From positions 558,001 to 622,000 of the forward strand of contig NZ_CAJPUX010000002.1 of NCBI RefSeq assembly GCF_905397285.1: a DNA stretch of 64,000 bases, in the 5' to 3' direction. A program made the translations under genes and the position numbers. Under the pieces are notes generated by a model. The model saw only the letters and a list, made by a program, of their open reading frames with translations. It did no database searches and had not been told where the DNA came from. Shown one piece after another: positions 53,284 through 62,566 of the stretch (position 1 is the stretch's first letter; every line of letters starts with the position of its first letter). The DNA is from Cupriavidus plantarum (GTDB lineage Bacteria > Pseudomonadota > Gammaproteobacteria > Burkholderiales > Burkholderiaceae).

Positions 53284-54240
53284 ATGACGCATCCCTCCAC
53301 CCCGTCGTTCGGTCCGCTCCGCACGCACGGCCGGTTTCCGTACCGTCCCATCACCGACGTGGACCGTTTCCGCTGGCCCAACGGCGCGAATCTCGCCGTG
53401 TACCTGGGCTTCAACATCGAGCACTTTGCCTTCGGCGAGGGCCTGGGCGCGAACCTGGGACCCGTGTCGCCGCAGCCGGACGTCCTCAACTACAGCTGGC
53501 GTGAATACGGCAACCGCGTCGGGGTATGGCGCTGCCTGGAGTTGTTCGATGACCTGGAGATGCCCGCTGGCGTGCTGCTGAACACGGCGCTGTACGATCA
53601 CTGCCCCGAGGTCATCGACGCCTGCGTGGCGCGTGGGGACGAGCTGATCGGCCATGGTCACACCAACGCGCACCGCCAGAGCGAGTTTGATGAAGCCGGC
53701 GAGCGCGCGCTGCTCGAGCACTGCCGCGCGCGCATTCGCGCGCATGCCGGCGTGGCCCCGGACGGCTGGCTGTCGCCGTGGATTTCGGAAACGATGCATA
53801 CGCCCGATCTGCTCGCCGAAACGGGCTACCGCTACACGCTCAACTGGGCCCACGACGACCGCCCCATCCGCATGGACACGCGCGGCGGCCCGCTATGGTC
53901 CATTCCGTATCCGCAGGAGCTCAACGATATTCCGATGATCATCGCGCGGCAGATGGACGCCGCGGCCTTCGCCGACATGATCATCGACCAGTTCGACGAG
54001 ATGCTGATGCAGGCGAACCATCCGAAGCATCCGCAGCCGCTTGTCATGGGCATCGCCCTGCATCCGTATCTCGTGGGACAGCCTTACCGGCTGCGGCACC
54101 TGCGCCGCGCGCTGGCGCACATCGCCGCCCGCCGCGCGCAGGGCGAGGTGTGGATGACCACGCCAGGCGCCATCTGCGATGTCATGGACCAGCAATATCC
54201 GCTCGCGCGTGCCGAGCAGCCCCTCGTCGCTTTACGCTAA
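53284..54240 (+). CDS. Polysaccharide deacetylase-family hydrolase (PuuE-like)
   Basis: A 318-residue protein of the NodB-homology group in its allantoinase/PuuE-like branch: WPNGANLAVYLGFNIEHF, WREYGNRVGVWRCLELFDDLEMPAGVLLN, DELIGHGHTNA and MGIALHPYLVGQPYRLRHL. The metal-site GHGHTN and a late HPY are present, but the leading Asp of the usual NodB motif is replaced, as in other PuuE-type members. It probably cleaves a C-N bond in a small molecule rather than a polysaccharide. It is divergent from the ABC transporter operon and followed directly by a GntR regulator. Confidence 0.82.
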   Translation: MTHPSTPSFGPLRTHGRFPYRPITDVDRFRWPNGANLAVYLGFNIEHFAFGEGLGANLGPVSPQPDVLNYSWREYGNRVGVWRCLELFDDLEMPAGVLLNTALYDHCPEVIDACVARGDELIGHGHTNAHRQSEFDEAGERALLEHCRARIRAHAGVAPDGWLSPWISETMHTPDLLAETGYRYTLNWAHDDRPIRMDTRGGPLWSIPYPQELNDIPMIIARQMDAAAFADMIIDQFDEMLMQANHPKHPQPLVMGIALHPYLVGQPYRLRHLRRALAHIAARRAQGEVWMTTPGAICDVMDQQYPLARAEQPLVALR

Positions 54241-54244
54241 TCTC

Positions 54245-55036
54245 ATGGCCAAGGTTCTTTCGATGTCTCCCATGCCCGCCAAAGTCTCGACGACCCCCGC
54301 GCCCAAGCCGGCCCCGCGCGCCGCGAAGCTCTCCGATGACGACATCGGCGACGACGCGACGGGCGAAGGCAGCGTCGATGCCCGCATCTATCGCGCCGTC
54401 TTCGATGGCGTCCTGAATCACCGGCTGACGCCCGGCACCAAGCTGCCCGAACCCGAGCTATGCCAGCTGTTCGGCGTGGGGCGCGCGGTGGTGCGCCGCG
54501 TGCTGGAAAAGCTCGCTCACGACGGCATCGTTGCATTGCGGCCCAATCGTGGCGCGGTGATCGCCGAGCCGACACCCGAGGAAACAAGCCAGATCTTCGA
54601 AGCGCGCCGCGCGATGGAACGCGTGCTCGTGGAACTGGCCGTGCAGCGCGTGACGGCCGCCGACCTGCGCGATCTGCGCCGCCAGCTCGATGAGGAACAT
54701 GATGCGATGCACCGCTTCGACCAGCCATCATGGGCAAGGCTCGCCAGCGGATTCCACCTGCGCATCGCGGCACTGGCGCGCAACCCCGTGCTCCAGCGTT
54801 ATCTGACCGAACTGGTATCGCGCTGCTCGCTGATCGTGGGCCTGTACGAACCGCCGGGCCACGCCCCGTGCGAGCACGACGAACACGCGGCCATCGTCGC
54901 CTGCATCGAGGCGCGCGACGCGGCCGGCGCTGTGGCGCTCATGGAAGCGCATCTCAACGACCTGGAGCAGCGCATCGAAACGTCGCGCATGCAGGGCGAG
55001 AAGTCGCTGGCCCAGATGCTTGGACTCGGAGACTGA
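54245..55036 (+). CDS. GntR-family (FCD) transcriptional regulator
   Basis: A 263-residue regulator. After a Pro/Ala-rich lead, the winged helix spans about residues 45-115 (IYRAVFDGVLNHRLTPGTKLPEPELCQLFGVGRAVVRRVLEKL, then VALRPNRGAVIAEPT). The C-terminal FCD domain has FEARRAMERVLVEL, FHLRIAALARNPVLQRYL and EHAAIVACIEARDAAGAVALM with its metal-binding His/Asp positions. The start could be 54245 or 54263. Given its place, it probably controls the hydrolase, ABC transporter and flavin-reductase genes in response to the same solute. Confidence 0.9.
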   Translation: MAKVLSMSPMPAKVSTTPAPKPAPRAAKLSDDDIGDDATGEGSVDARIYRAVFDGVLNHRLTPGTKLPEPELCQLFGVGRAVVRRVLEKLAHDGIVALRPNRGAVIAEPTPEETSQIFEARRAMERVLVELAVQRVTAADLRDLRRQLDEEHDAMHRFDQPSWARLASGFHLRIAALARNPVLQRYLTELVSRCSLIVGLYEPPGHAPCEHDEHAAIVACIEARDAAGAVALMEAHLNDLEQRIETSRMQGEKSLAQMLGLGD

Positions 55037-55037
55037 G

Positions 55038-55673
55038 ATGGAAGTCGATTTCGCAGCCATTACCGAGTATCAGCGCTACAAGCTCATGGCGAGCCTGATC
55101 GTGCCGCGGCCCATCGCGCTGGTCACGACGCTCGGTCCCGATGGCACCGCCAACGCGGCGCCGTTCTCGATGTTCAACATGCTGGGTGAAGAGCCGCCGA
55201 TCGTGATGATCAGCGTCAACCGGCTCGGCGATGGCGCGCAGAAGGATACGGCCGCCAACATCGACCGCACGGGCGAGTTCGTGGTTCACCTCAGCGACGA
55301 GGCAATGGCGGAGAAGATGCATCGCTGCGGCGAGCGGCTGCCCCCGGATGTCAGTGAACTGGCGCACGTCGGCCTGACGGCGGCGCCGAGCACATCGGTA
55401 GCGCCGCCGCGCATCGCCGAGGCGCCGGTCGCGTTCGAATGCCGGCTATGGGAAACGCTGGCGACCGAGAGCCGCCAGATTTTCATCGGCCGCGTGCTGC
55501 GGCTGCATGCGCGCGACGGGCTGATCGATACCGAGACGTGGCGCGTCCGGCTGCAGGAATATTTTCCCGTCGGCCGCTTCGGAGCCAGCTTCTACGTGAC
55601 CACGCGCGACCGGTTCTCGCTGGAGCAGAGCGCGGGCAAACCAGCCGTTTCGACCGCTATCGACGAGATGTAG
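55038..55673 (+). CDS. Flavin reductase-like (FMN-binding) protein
   Basis: A 211-residue protein of the flavin reductase-like split-barrel family: YKLMASLIVPRPIALVTTLGPDGTANAAPFSMFNMLGEEPPIVMISV, and later FECRLWETLATESRQIFIGRVLRLH. It binds FMN; some relatives supply reduced flavin to oxygenases, others are esterases or of unknown role. It starts 1 bp after the GntR gene stop, so the two are coupled. No partner oxygenase is in the window. Confidence 0.87.
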   Translation: MEVDFAAITEYQRYKLMASLIVPRPIALVTTLGPDGTANAAPFSMFNMLGEEPPIVMISVNRLGDGAQKDTAANIDRTGEFVVHLSDEAMAEKMHRCGERLPPDVSELAHVGLTAAPSTSVAPPRIAEAPVAFECRLWETLATESRQIFIGRVLRLHARDGLIDTETWRVRLQEYFPVGRFGASFYVTTRDRFSLEQSAGKPAVSTAIDEM

Positions 55674-55686
55674 TGAGACCGGCCAA

Positions 55687-56313
55687 TCAGGCGGGATGCA
55701 TGACCACGAGCATCGCCGTCGCCACCGTCTTGCCCGGATTGGAAATCGCATGGGGCAGGTCCGCGCCGTAGCGCGCGGTTTCCCCATGCCGTAGCTTTTT
55801 TTCGTCATCCCCGGCGCGCACCGTCATCGCGCCCGACAGCACCGACAGATGCTCCTGCGTGCCGGCCTCGTGCGGCTCGGACGCGAGCACGCCACCCGGC
55901 TGGATCGTCAGTTCGTACCATTCGAATCGCCCGGCCAGTTCGATCGGGCCGAGAATTCGCAATTCACAACGCGTGTCCGGACTCTTCAGCGCCGGAATCG
56001 CATGCTGCTGCACCACGGTAATCGTCGGTGCGGGGCGTTCCGCGCCGCCATTCTCCAGAAAATCCGTCAGGCTCACACCGAGCGCATTGGCCAGCCGCCA
56101 GAGCACCGCCACGGTCGGATTGGCGAGGTTCCGTTCGATCTGCGACAGCATAGACTTGGAGACACCGGCCCGGCGCGACAGCTCGTCGAGCGAGAGCTGC
56201 TGGCTCTGGCGGAGCGCCTGCAGCGCGGTGCCGACCGCGGGCGGGCCGTCGGTCAGGGGCGAGGGGATGGGCTGGGGAGGTTGCGCGGCCACTTCTCGTT
56301 CTGTATAGTGCAC
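55687..56313 (-). CDS. XRE-family regulator with cupin domain
   Basis: A 208-residue two-domain regulator. About residues 27-85 form the helix-turn-helix ([45 protein letters not shown]). About residues 125-205 form a cupin effector domain ([18 protein letters not shown]). The open frame starts at GTG 56313 without an obvious ribosome site; a GTG at 56292 is the alternative. It is divergent from kbl-tdh, with two inverted repeats in the 77-bp gap, and so probably regulates threonine catabolism. Confidence 0.87.
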   Translation of the reverse strand: MHYTEREVAAQPPQPIPSPLTDGPPAVGTALQALRQSQQLSLDELSRRAGVSKSMLSQIERNLANPTVAVLWRLANALGVSLTDFLENGGAERPAPTITVVQQHAIPALKSPDTRCELRILGPIELAGRFEWYELTIQPGGVLASEPHEAGTQEHLSVLSGAMTVRAGDDEKKLRHGETARYGADLPHAISNPGKTVATAMLVVMHPA

Positions 56314-56324
56314 GAATCGTTCGT
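56312..56324. promoter_or_regulatory. Inverted repeat ACGAA-TCG-TTCGT at the XRE gene start
   Basis: Five-base perfect arms around a 3-base centre cover the start codon of the XRE regulator, a position suited to autorepression. The related TTCG/CGAA sequence of the repeat at 56337-56356 suggests both bind the same protein. Confidence 0.45.
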
Positions 56325-56336
56325 TATATGAAACTC

Positions 56337-56356
56337 GTTCGATTTATCGATCGAAC
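56337..56356. promoter_or_regulatory. Inverted repeat GTTCGAT-N6-ATCGAAC before kbl
   Basis: Perfect 7-bp arms with a 6-bp centre, 34 bp before the kbl ATG, in the divergent region shared with the XRE/cupin regulator. A likely operator. Confidence 0.6.
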
Positions 56357-56390
56357 GGGTGATCCAGACACTACCATCAGGAGTCAGCGC

Positions 56391-57614
56391 ATGTCGACTA
56401 CCCCTTCGCGTGCATCGTCCGGGAGCGAGGCCTTTTACGCATCCGTCCGCGCCGAGCTGGACGCCATTCGCGCCGCGGGGCTCTACAAGTCCGAGCGCGT
56501 CATCGCCACGCCGCAGGGCGCGGTGATCCGCACCGCCGATCAACGCGAGGTCATCAACCTCTGCGCCAATAACTACCTCGGGCTATCGTCGGACCCGCGC
56601 GTGCTGGAAGCGGCGCACGAAGCGCTGCGCACACACGGCTATGGCATGAGTTCGGTCCGCTTCATCTGCGGCACGCAGGACCTGCACAAGGAACTCGAAG
56701 CCCGCCTCGCGGGCTTTCTCGGCACCGAGGACACCATCCTCTACGGCTCGGCGTTCGATGCAAACGGCGGCCTGTTCGAGACGCTGCTCGGGGCGGAAGA
56801 CGCGATTATCAGCGATGAGCTGAACCATGCGTCGATCATCGACGGCATTCGCCTGTCGAAGGCGCGCCGCTATCGCTACAAGCACAATGACCTCGACGAC
56901 CTGCGCGCCCAGCTTGCGCAGGCCGACGCCGACGGCGCGCGGCACAAGCTCGTGTTCACGGATGGGGTGTTCTCGATGGACGGCACGGTCGCCCGTCTCG
57001 ACGAGATCCGCGCGATCTGCGACGCGCACGGCGCGCTGCTCGGCATCGACGAGTGTCACGCGAGCGGCTTCATGGGCCAGCGCGGGCGCGGCACACACGA
57101 GGCGCGCGGCGTGTTCGGCAAGATCGACATCATCACGGGCACGCTCGGCAAGGCATTGGGCGGCGCGTCCGGCGGCTTCACCAGCGGCCGCAGGGAGGTC
57201 GTGGATCTGCTGCGGCAGCGTTCGCGCCCGTATCTGTTCTCCAATACGGTGGCGCCGGCGATCGTCGGCGGCAGCCTTAAGGTGCTGGACATCCTCGAAG
57301 CGAGCACCGAGCTGCGCGACCGGCTCGAGCGCAACACGGCGTTCTTCCGCGCGGGTCTGGGCAAGCTGGGCTTCGACATCAAGCCCGGCGACCATCCGAT
57401 CATCCCGATCATGGTCTACGACGCCGAACGCGCGCAGGCGTTGGCCCAGCGGCTGCTGGAACTTGGCGTGTATGTGGTTGGCTTCTTCTTCCCCGTGGTG
57501 CCGCGCGGCCAGGCGCGCATCCGCGTGCAGATGAGCGCCAGCCATGACGAAGGCACGCTGCGGCGCGCGCTCGACGCCTTTGCGCAGGCCGGCCGCGAAC
57601 TGGAGCTGATCTGA
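56391..57614 (+). CDS. kbl: Glycine C-acetyltransferase (2-amino-3-ketobutyrate CoA ligase)
   Basis: A 407-residue PLP enzyme converting 2-amino-3-ketobutyrate and CoA to glycine and acetyl-CoA. Alpha-oxoamine synthase features: [66 protein letters not shown], and K254 in [14 protein letters not shown] as the PLP lysine. The ATG at 56391 has AGGAG upstream. It overlaps the threonine dehydrogenase gene by 1 bp, so both steps of threonine-to-glycine conversion are coupled. Confidence 0.95.
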   Translation: MSTTPSRASSGSEAFYASVRAELDAIRAAGLYKSERVIATPQGAVIRTADQREVINLCANNYLGLSSDPRVLEAAHEALRTHGYGMSSVRFICGTQDLHKELEARLAGFLGTEDTILYGSAFDANGGLFETLLGAEDAIISDELNHASIIDGIRLSKARRYRYKHNDLDDLRAQLAQADADGARHKLVFTDGVFSMDGTVARLDEIRAICDAHGALLGIDECHASGFMGQRGRGTHEARGVFGKIDIITGTLGKALGGASGGFTSGRREVVDLLRQRSRPYLFSNTVAPAIVGGSLKVLDILEASTELRDRLERNTAFFRAGLGKLGFDIKPGDHPIIPIMVYDAERAQALAQRLLELGVYVVGFFFPVVPRGQARIRVQMSASHDEGTLRRALDAFAQAGRELELI

Positions 57615-58558
57615 TGCCGAACGTCCCGCCAAAGATCCTGATCATCGGCGCCAATGGGCAACTGGGCTCGGAACTCGCGCTCGCGCTGGCCGAACGCCAT
57701 GGCCGCGAGAACGTCATCACATCGGACGTCGTGCCCACGGGGCGGCATATCGAACTCACCCACGAAATGCTCAACGTGACCGACCGCGGCGAATTGCTGA
57801 CCGTGGTCGAGCGTCACGGCATCACGCAGATCTACCTGCTGGCGGCCGCGCTGTCGGCCACTGGCGAGAAGGCGCCACAGTGGGCGTGGAACCTCAATAT
57901 GAACGGGCTGCTGAACGTGCTGGAACTGGCGCGCCAGCACGGCATCGAGCGCGTGTTCTGGCCGAGCTCCATCGCCGCTTTCGGTCCGACCACGCCCGCG
58001 GTGAACACGCCGCAGAAGACCGTGATGGAGCCGACGACCGTGTATGGCATCTCCAAGCAGGCCGGGGAAGGGTGGTGCCGCTGGTATTTCGAGAACCATG
58101 GTGTCGACGTCCGCAGCGTCCGCTACCCGGGCCTGATCTCGCACAAGACGCCGCCCGGGGGCGGCACCACGGACTACGCCGTGGATATCTTCCACTCGGC
58201 CGTCAAAGGCGAGCCCTACACGTGCTTCCTCGAGCCCGATGCGCGGCTGCCGATGATGTATATGCCCGACGCCATCCGCGCCACGCTGGAGCTGATGGAA
58301 GCGCCCCGCGCGTCCGTGCGCGAGCGCGGCAGCTATAACCTCGCCGGCATGAGTTTCACGCCCGCCGAGATCGCCGCCGCCATTCAGGCGCGCGACCCGG
58401 GCTTCGCGATCCGCTACGCGCCCGATTACCGGCAGGCGATCGCATCCGGCTGGCCCGACTCCATCGACGACAGCGCGGCCCGCGCGGACTGGGGCTGGCG
58501 TCCGGAATACGACCTCGACGCGATGGTCGAGGACATGCTGCGCAACTTGCGGGCGTAG
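57614..58558 (+). CDS. NAD-dependent L-threonine 3-dehydrogenase, extended-SDR type
   Basis: A 314-residue extended SDR related to UDP-glucose 4-epimerases. The NAD motif is IIGANGQLGSELA and the active-site pair is Y144 and K148 (TVYGISKQAGE). The middle SVRYPGLISHKTPPGGGTTDYAVDIF is characteristic of SDR-type threonine dehydrogenases, a different family from the zinc-dependent enterobacterial Tdh. It oxidises threonine to 2-amino-3-ketobutyrate, which the upstream kbl product uses. A strong terminator follows. Confidence 0.92.
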   Translation: MPNVPPKILIIGANGQLGSELALALAERHGRENVITSDVVPTGRHIELTHEMLNVTDRGELLTVVERHGITQIYLLAAALSATGEKAPQWAWNLNMNGLLNVLELARQHGIERVFWPSSIAAFGPTTPAVNTPQKTVMEPTTVYGISKQAGEGWCRWYFENHGVDVRSVRYPGLISHKTPPGGGTTDYAVDIFHSAVKGEPYTCFLEPDARLPMMYMPDAIRATLELMEAPRASVRERGSYNLAGMSFTPAEIAAAIQARDPGFAIRYAPDYRQAIASGWPDSIDDSAARADWGWRPEYDLDAMVEDMLRNLRA

Positions 58559-58580
58559 TTCTCGCGGTTCCACTACCCTG

Positions 58581-58611
58581 AAAGGGCGGCCACTGTAGCC
58601 GCCCTTTTTTT
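58581..58611 (+). terminator. Rho-independent terminator after kbl-tdh operon
   Basis: AAAGGGCGGC and GCCGCCCTTT form a perfect stem of 7 GC pairs plus AAA/TTT, with loop CACTGTA, followed by an unbroken T-run to 58611. It lies 22 bp after the stop codon. Confidence 0.93.
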
Positions 58612-58718
58612 CGGCATCTGTGTTTCGTGGGAAGGCGAGGGCGCGCTCAGAATTCAGCATGGCCCACCGTCGGGCCGTTCTGGATGTATAGATTGCAGCA
58701 CCTCGATATATGTGTATT

Positions 58719-58744
58719 CAAACTATTCAACATGAAATAGTTTG
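58719..58744. promoter_or_regulatory. MarR-type operator before the efflux operon
   Basis: CAAACTATT and AATAGTTTG are perfect 9-bp arms with an 8-bp centre, in an AT-rich stretch 33 bp before the MarR ATG. It is the most striking palindrome of this gap and fits an autoregulated MarR operon. Confidence 0.75.
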
Positions 58745-58777
58745 CATTCTAATAATTGCGCGACTATCATTCTCCAC

Positions 58778-59242
58778 ATGAAACAGATAGACGCCCTTCG
58801 TTTCGCCTTCACGGGCCAGCTGATGCTGGCCGGTCGACAATGGCGGCAGATCAGCCACCACGCGCTGGCCCATCACAGCGTGTCGGCCGCAGCGGCCGCG
58901 CCGCTCCTGTTCATCCGCCGTCTCGGCGGCGGCGTCCGGCAGGTGACGCTGGCCGACTATGTGGGCGTCGAAGGGGCGACCCTCGTGCGGCTCGTGGACC
59001 AGCTGTGCGCGGCGGGGCTCGCCAAGCGCGAGGTGGACCCACACGACCGGCGCGCCAACAGCCTCTCGCTGACCGAAGCGGGCGAGGCGGCCGCCATCGA
59101 AATCGAAGACGCGCTGCGCACGCTGCGCGCGGAAGTGTTCGCGGACATCAGCGCCGAGGACATGGCCGCGTCCCTCCGCGTGCTCGAGGCCGTCGCGCGC
59201 GCCGCGGCGGCGTCCGGCGGTGCCGGCAAGGCGGAGGCCTGA
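58778..59242 (+). CDS. MarR-family transcriptional regulator
   Basis: A 154-residue MarR-type repressor with the winged helix ..VRQVTLADYVGVEGATLVRLVDQLCAAGLAKREVDPHDRRANSLSLTEAG... I start at the ATG 58778; an upstream TTG at 58742 overlaps the operator-like palindrome. It is the first gene of the efflux operon, with a gap of 5 bp to the FUSC gene. MarR proteins of such operons usually respond to aromatic acids; the ligand here is unknown. Confidence 0.92.
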   Translation: MKQIDALRFAFTGQLMLAGRQWRQISHHALAHHSVSAAAAAPLLFIRRLGGGVRQVTLADYVGVEGATLVRLVDQLCAAGLAKREVDPHDRRANSLSLTEAGEAAAIEIEDALRTLRAEVFADISAEDMAASLRVLEAVARAAAASGGAGKAEA

Positions 59243-59247
59243 GGGTC

Positions 59248-61380
59248 ATGCCGAACTGGCCTTCCGCTCGCGACTGGCTGTTCTCCGTCAAGGCGTTCAT
59301 CGCCTCGATGCTCGCGCTCTGGATCGCGCTCTATATGGGTTTGCCGCGTCCGTACTGGGCGATGGCCACCGTCTACGTCGTGGCCCATCCGCTGACAGGC
59401 GCCACACGCTCGAAGGCGTTGTACCGTGTGCTCGGCACCCTGATCGGCGCGGCCGCGTCGGTGGCGTTCGTGCCGATGCTGGTCAATGCGCCGCCGTTGC
59501 TGATGGCGGTGGTGGCGCTGTGGGCGGGCGCGCTGCTGTACATCGCGCTGATGGATCGCACGCCGCGCAGCTATGTGTTCATGCTCGCGGCCTATACGCT
59601 GGCGCTGATCGCGCTGCCTGCCGTCGACAATCCGTCCGGCATCTTCGACGTGGCGATCGCGCGTTCCGAGGAAATCTGCATCGGCATCGTGTGCGCGAGC
59701 GTCGTGGGCGCGGTGCTGTTTCCGACCAGCGTGACGGCCGTCCTGGGCGACCGGACGCGCAAGTGGATGGCGGATGCGACGGTGTGGGCCACGGACATGC
59801 TGTCCGCCAACCCGCAGGCACGCGCCACGCGCCACCAGAGCCGCCACAAGCTGGCGGCGGACATCCTGGCGCTCGATCAGCTCATCAGCCAGCTGTCCTA
59901 TGACACCGATACGGCCGGCCGCGTGCGCGCGGCGCGCGAACTGCGTGGCCGCATGACGATGCTGCTGCCCGTGCTGTCGTCGCTCGCCGCGATCGTCGAG
60001 TCGATGCAGGCGCATCGCGGCGTGCCCGAGGCGCTGGCCGCGCGCATGCGCGAGGTCTCGGACTGGATCCACGCGGGCGCGCCGGCGCCGGCGCCCGTCA
60101 TTGGTGACCTGTCTGGTGAACGCCGCGCGGGCAGTGGGGCCGCCATGGCAACCGCGATCCCGGCTGACTCGACGAACCCTACCACGACCCCCACCACGAC
60201 CGGCCCGCAACCGGCATCCGCGCCCGACGCGGTGGACCCGCGCGACGCCGACAACTGGGACACCGCGATGCTCACCGCCGCCACCGACCGCCTCCAGCAA
60301 ATGGTGGCGCTGTGGCAGGACTGCGTGTCGCTATGCACCGCGATCTGCCGTCGCGACACGGGCGCCTATGAGCCGATGGCCGGCTGGGTGCCGGCATTCC
60401 GCCGCTGGGAAGTCGGCGGCGCGCGTCACTACGACCACGGCATGCTGCTGTTCTCCACGGGCACCATCGCGCTTGGCATCTTCGTGATGGGCATGATCTG
60501 GATCTGGAGCGGCTGGGCGGACGGCGCCGGCGCCGTGGCGCTCGGCGCGGTGGCGTGCTGCTTCTTCGCCGCCGCCGACGAACCCGCACCGATGATCCAG
60601 ACCTTCTTCAACGCCAACGTCGTCGCGGTGGTCATGGCGATGGTGCTGCTGTTCGCGGTGCTGCCGATCGCCCAGAACTACGAACTGCTCGTGATCTCGT
60701 TCGCGATCCCGTTCCTCGGCATCGGCCTGCTGATCGCGCAGCCGCGCTTCGCGCCGATCGGCCTCGCGCTCGGCGTGGTGACCGCGACCGATATCGGCGT
60801 GCAGGGCGCCTATAGCGCGAACTTCACCTCGTTCTTCAACGGCAATATCGCGGGCATCGCCGGCATTCTCTTCGCGCTGTTGTGGACGCTGACGGTGCGC
60901 CCCTTCGGGACGCAGGCCGCGGTCCGCCGCCTGATGCGCGCGAGCTGGCGCGACATCGCCGACCATGCGAATGACGGCGATCCGCGCCAGCACACGCAGC
61001 GGCACACCGAATTCCGCGCCCGCATGCTGGACCGCGTATCGCAGCTCGTCCCGCGTCTGGCGGCCAGCGCCAGCGAAGTGTCCTCCGACGGGTTCAATGA
61101 AGTGCGCGTGGAACTCAGTACGCTCGCGCTGCAACGCGAGCTGCCGAACCTCGGCCCGCGTCAGCAGCATGCGGTGCGCCGCGTGTTGCGCAGCGTCGCC
61201 GGCTATTACGAAGCGCGGCTCAAGGGCAAGCTCGAAGCACCGCCCCCCGCGCTCTGCACGCGCCTGTCGCGCGCGCAATCGCTGGTGCGCTCGCCCGTGG
61301 CGTTGTCCGCGCTCGTCGAGATGCATGTATCGATGTTTCCGCCGGCGGTGTTGCCGGCCCCCATTCCCGCAAAGCCATGA
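59248..61380 (+). CDS. FUSC-family inner-membrane transporter (AaeB-like)
   Basis: A 710-residue membrane protein with two hydrophobic halves. The first starts SVKAFIASMLALWIALYMGLPRPYWAMATVYVVAHP; the second starts near residue 405 (LLFSTGTIALGIFVMGMIWIWSGW). Both are followed by soluble helical regions. This two-block layout fits the fusaric acid resistance / AaeB aromatic-acid efflux family. A low-complexity Thr/Pro/Ala segment separates the halves around residue 310. Substrate unknown. It overlaps the DUF1656 gene by 4 bp. Confidence 0.92.
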   Translation: MPNWPSARDWLFSVKAFIASMLALWIALYMGLPRPYWAMATVYVVAHPLTGATRSKALYRVLGTLIGAAASVAFVPMLVNAPPLLMAVVALWAGALLYIALMDRTPRSYVFMLAAYTLALIALPAVDNPSGIFDVAIARSEEICIGIVCASVVGAVLFPTSVTAVLGDRTRKWMADATVWATDMLSANPQARATRHQSRHKLAADILALDQLISQLSYDTDTAGRVRAARELRGRMTMLLPVLSSLAAIVESMQAHRGVPEALAARMREVSDWIHAGAPAPAPVIGDLSGERRAGSGAAMATAIPADSTNPTTTPTTTGPQPASAPDAVDPRDADNWDTAMLTAATDRLQQMVALWQDCVSLCTAICRRDTGAYEPMAGWVPAFRRWEVGGARHYDHGMLLFSTGTIALGIFVMGMIWIWSGWADGAGAVALGAVACCFFAAADEPAPMIQTFFNANVVAVVMAMVLLFAVLPIAQNYELLVISFAIPFLGIGLLIAQPRFAPIGLALGVVTATDIGVQGAYSANFTSFFNGNIAGIAGILFALLWTLTVRPFGTQAAVRRLMRASWRDIADHANDGDPRQHTQRHTEFRARMLDRVSQLVPRLAASASEVSSDGFNEVRVELSTLALQRELPNLGPRQQHAVRRVLRSVAGYYEARLKGKLEAPPPALCTRLSRAQSLVRSPVALSALVEMHVSMFPPAVLPAPIPAKP

Positions 61381-61601
61381 CCCCCGGTGAAATCAATGTC
61401 TACGGCGTGTTCGTGCCCGTCCTGCTGCTGTGGATGCTCGTGGCATTCGCGCTCATGTCGGTGGTGCGCGCCGTCTTCGTGCGCGTGGGCTTCTATCGGC
61501 TCGTGTGGCACAGATCCCTGTTCAATCTTGCGCTCTACGTGATCATCCTGGGCGCGGTGGTTTATTTCGCGCCCTCGTTCGCGCCGTTGTTCTCATCATG
61601 A
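61377..61601 (+). CDS. DUF1656 small membrane protein (AaeX-like)
   Basis: A 74-residue protein with two hydrophobic helices (VYGVFVPVLLLWMLVAFALMSVVRAVFV; LALYVIILGAVVYFA) and a conserved R..FYRLVWHRSLFNLAL middle. DUF1656 proteins accompany FUSC transporters, as AaeX does AaeAB; their role is not known. It overlaps genes on both sides by 4 bp. Confidence 0.9.
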   Translation: MTPGEINVYGVFVPVLLLWMLVAFALMSVVRAVFVRVGFYRLVWHRSLFNLALYVIILGAVVYFAPSFAPLFSS

Positions 61602-62566
61602 AACTGAAAATCTCTTCCATCGGGCCGGTTGTGCTCACGTTGGCCGTGGTCGCGGTCGGCGCGGTCGTCGTCAAGCATCTGTGGGACTACTACACCGTGG
61701 CGCCCTGGACGCGTGACGGCCATATCCGTGCCGACATCGTGCAGGTCTCGCCCGATGTGTCCGGGCTCATCACGCGCATCAACGTCAAGGACAACCAGCG
61801 CGTGAAGCAGGGTGACGTGCTGTTCGAGATCGATACCGACCGCTATGCGCTGGCGCTGCAGCAGGCGCAGGCCACGGCCGCGTCGATTCGCGCCACGCTC
61901 GCGCAGTCGCGGCGCGAGGCAAGGCGCAGCCAGTCGCTGTCGGATGTGGTGTCGAAGGAAGTCGTGGAAGAAGGCTTCGCGCGGGTCGCCCAGCAGGAAG
62001 CCAGCCTCGCGCAGGCCGAGGCCGCGATCGGCGTGGCCAGGCTGAATCTGCAACGCACGCGGGTGCTCAGCCCCGTGGATGGCTACGTCAACGACAAGCT
62101 GCCGCGGCTCGGGGATTACGCGACCACGGGCCGGCCGGTGCTGGCGATGGTCGATGTGAACTCGTACCACGTGGAAGGGTACTTCGAGGAAACGAAGCTT
62201 CACGGCATCCATATCGGCTCCCCGGTCGATATGCGCGTCATGGGCGAGTCGCGCGTACTGCATGGCCGCGTGCTGAGCATCGCGGCCGGTATCGAGGATC
62301 GCGACCGCACGACCGGGGCGAACCTGCTCCCCAACGTGAACCCGACGTTCAACTGGGTGCGGCTGGCGCAGCGCGTGCCGGTGCGCGTGGTGTTCGATCC
62401 GATGCCGGAGGATATCCGGCTGATCGCGGGGCGCACGGTCACGGTGTCGGTGCGCGACGAGGGGAAACAAGCGGGGAATCAAGCAGGGAAGCAGGAAGGT
62501 AATCCGTCCGAGGCGCCGAAGGCTGGCGTGCGGGCGGCGTCAGACGCAACTGGAGTATCGAAGTGA
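61598..62566 (+). CDS. HlyD-family periplasmic adaptor of efflux pump (AaeA/EmrA-like)
   Basis: A 322-residue membrane-fusion protein. One N-terminal helix (IGPVVLTLAVVAVGAVVVKHLW) anchors it. Then come YTVAPWTRDGHIRADIVQVSPDVSGLI (biotinyl-lipoyl-type half), a coiled-coil hairpin, VLSPVDGYVNDKLPRLGDYATTGRPVLAMVD and a beta-barrel region. The C-terminal 40 residues are a Gly/Ala/Lys/Gln-rich tail with GNQAGKQ repeats. It links the FUSC protein to the outer-membrane channel encoded next. Confidence 0.93.
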   Translation: MKLKISSIGPVVLTLAVVAVGAVVVKHLWDYYTVAPWTRDGHIRADIVQVSPDVSGLITRINVKDNQRVKQGDVLFEIDTDRYALALQQAQATAASIRATLAQSRREARRSQSLSDVVSKEVVEEGFARVAQQEASLAQAEAAIGVARLNLQRTRVLSPVDGYVNDKLPRLGDYATTGRPVLAMVDVNSYHVEGYFEETKLHGIHIGSPVDMRVMGESRVLHGRVLSIAAGIEDRDRTTGANLLPNVNPTFNWVRLAQRVPVRVVFDPMPEDIRLIAGRTVTVSVRDEGKQAGNQAGKQEGNPSEAPKAGVRAASDATGVSK

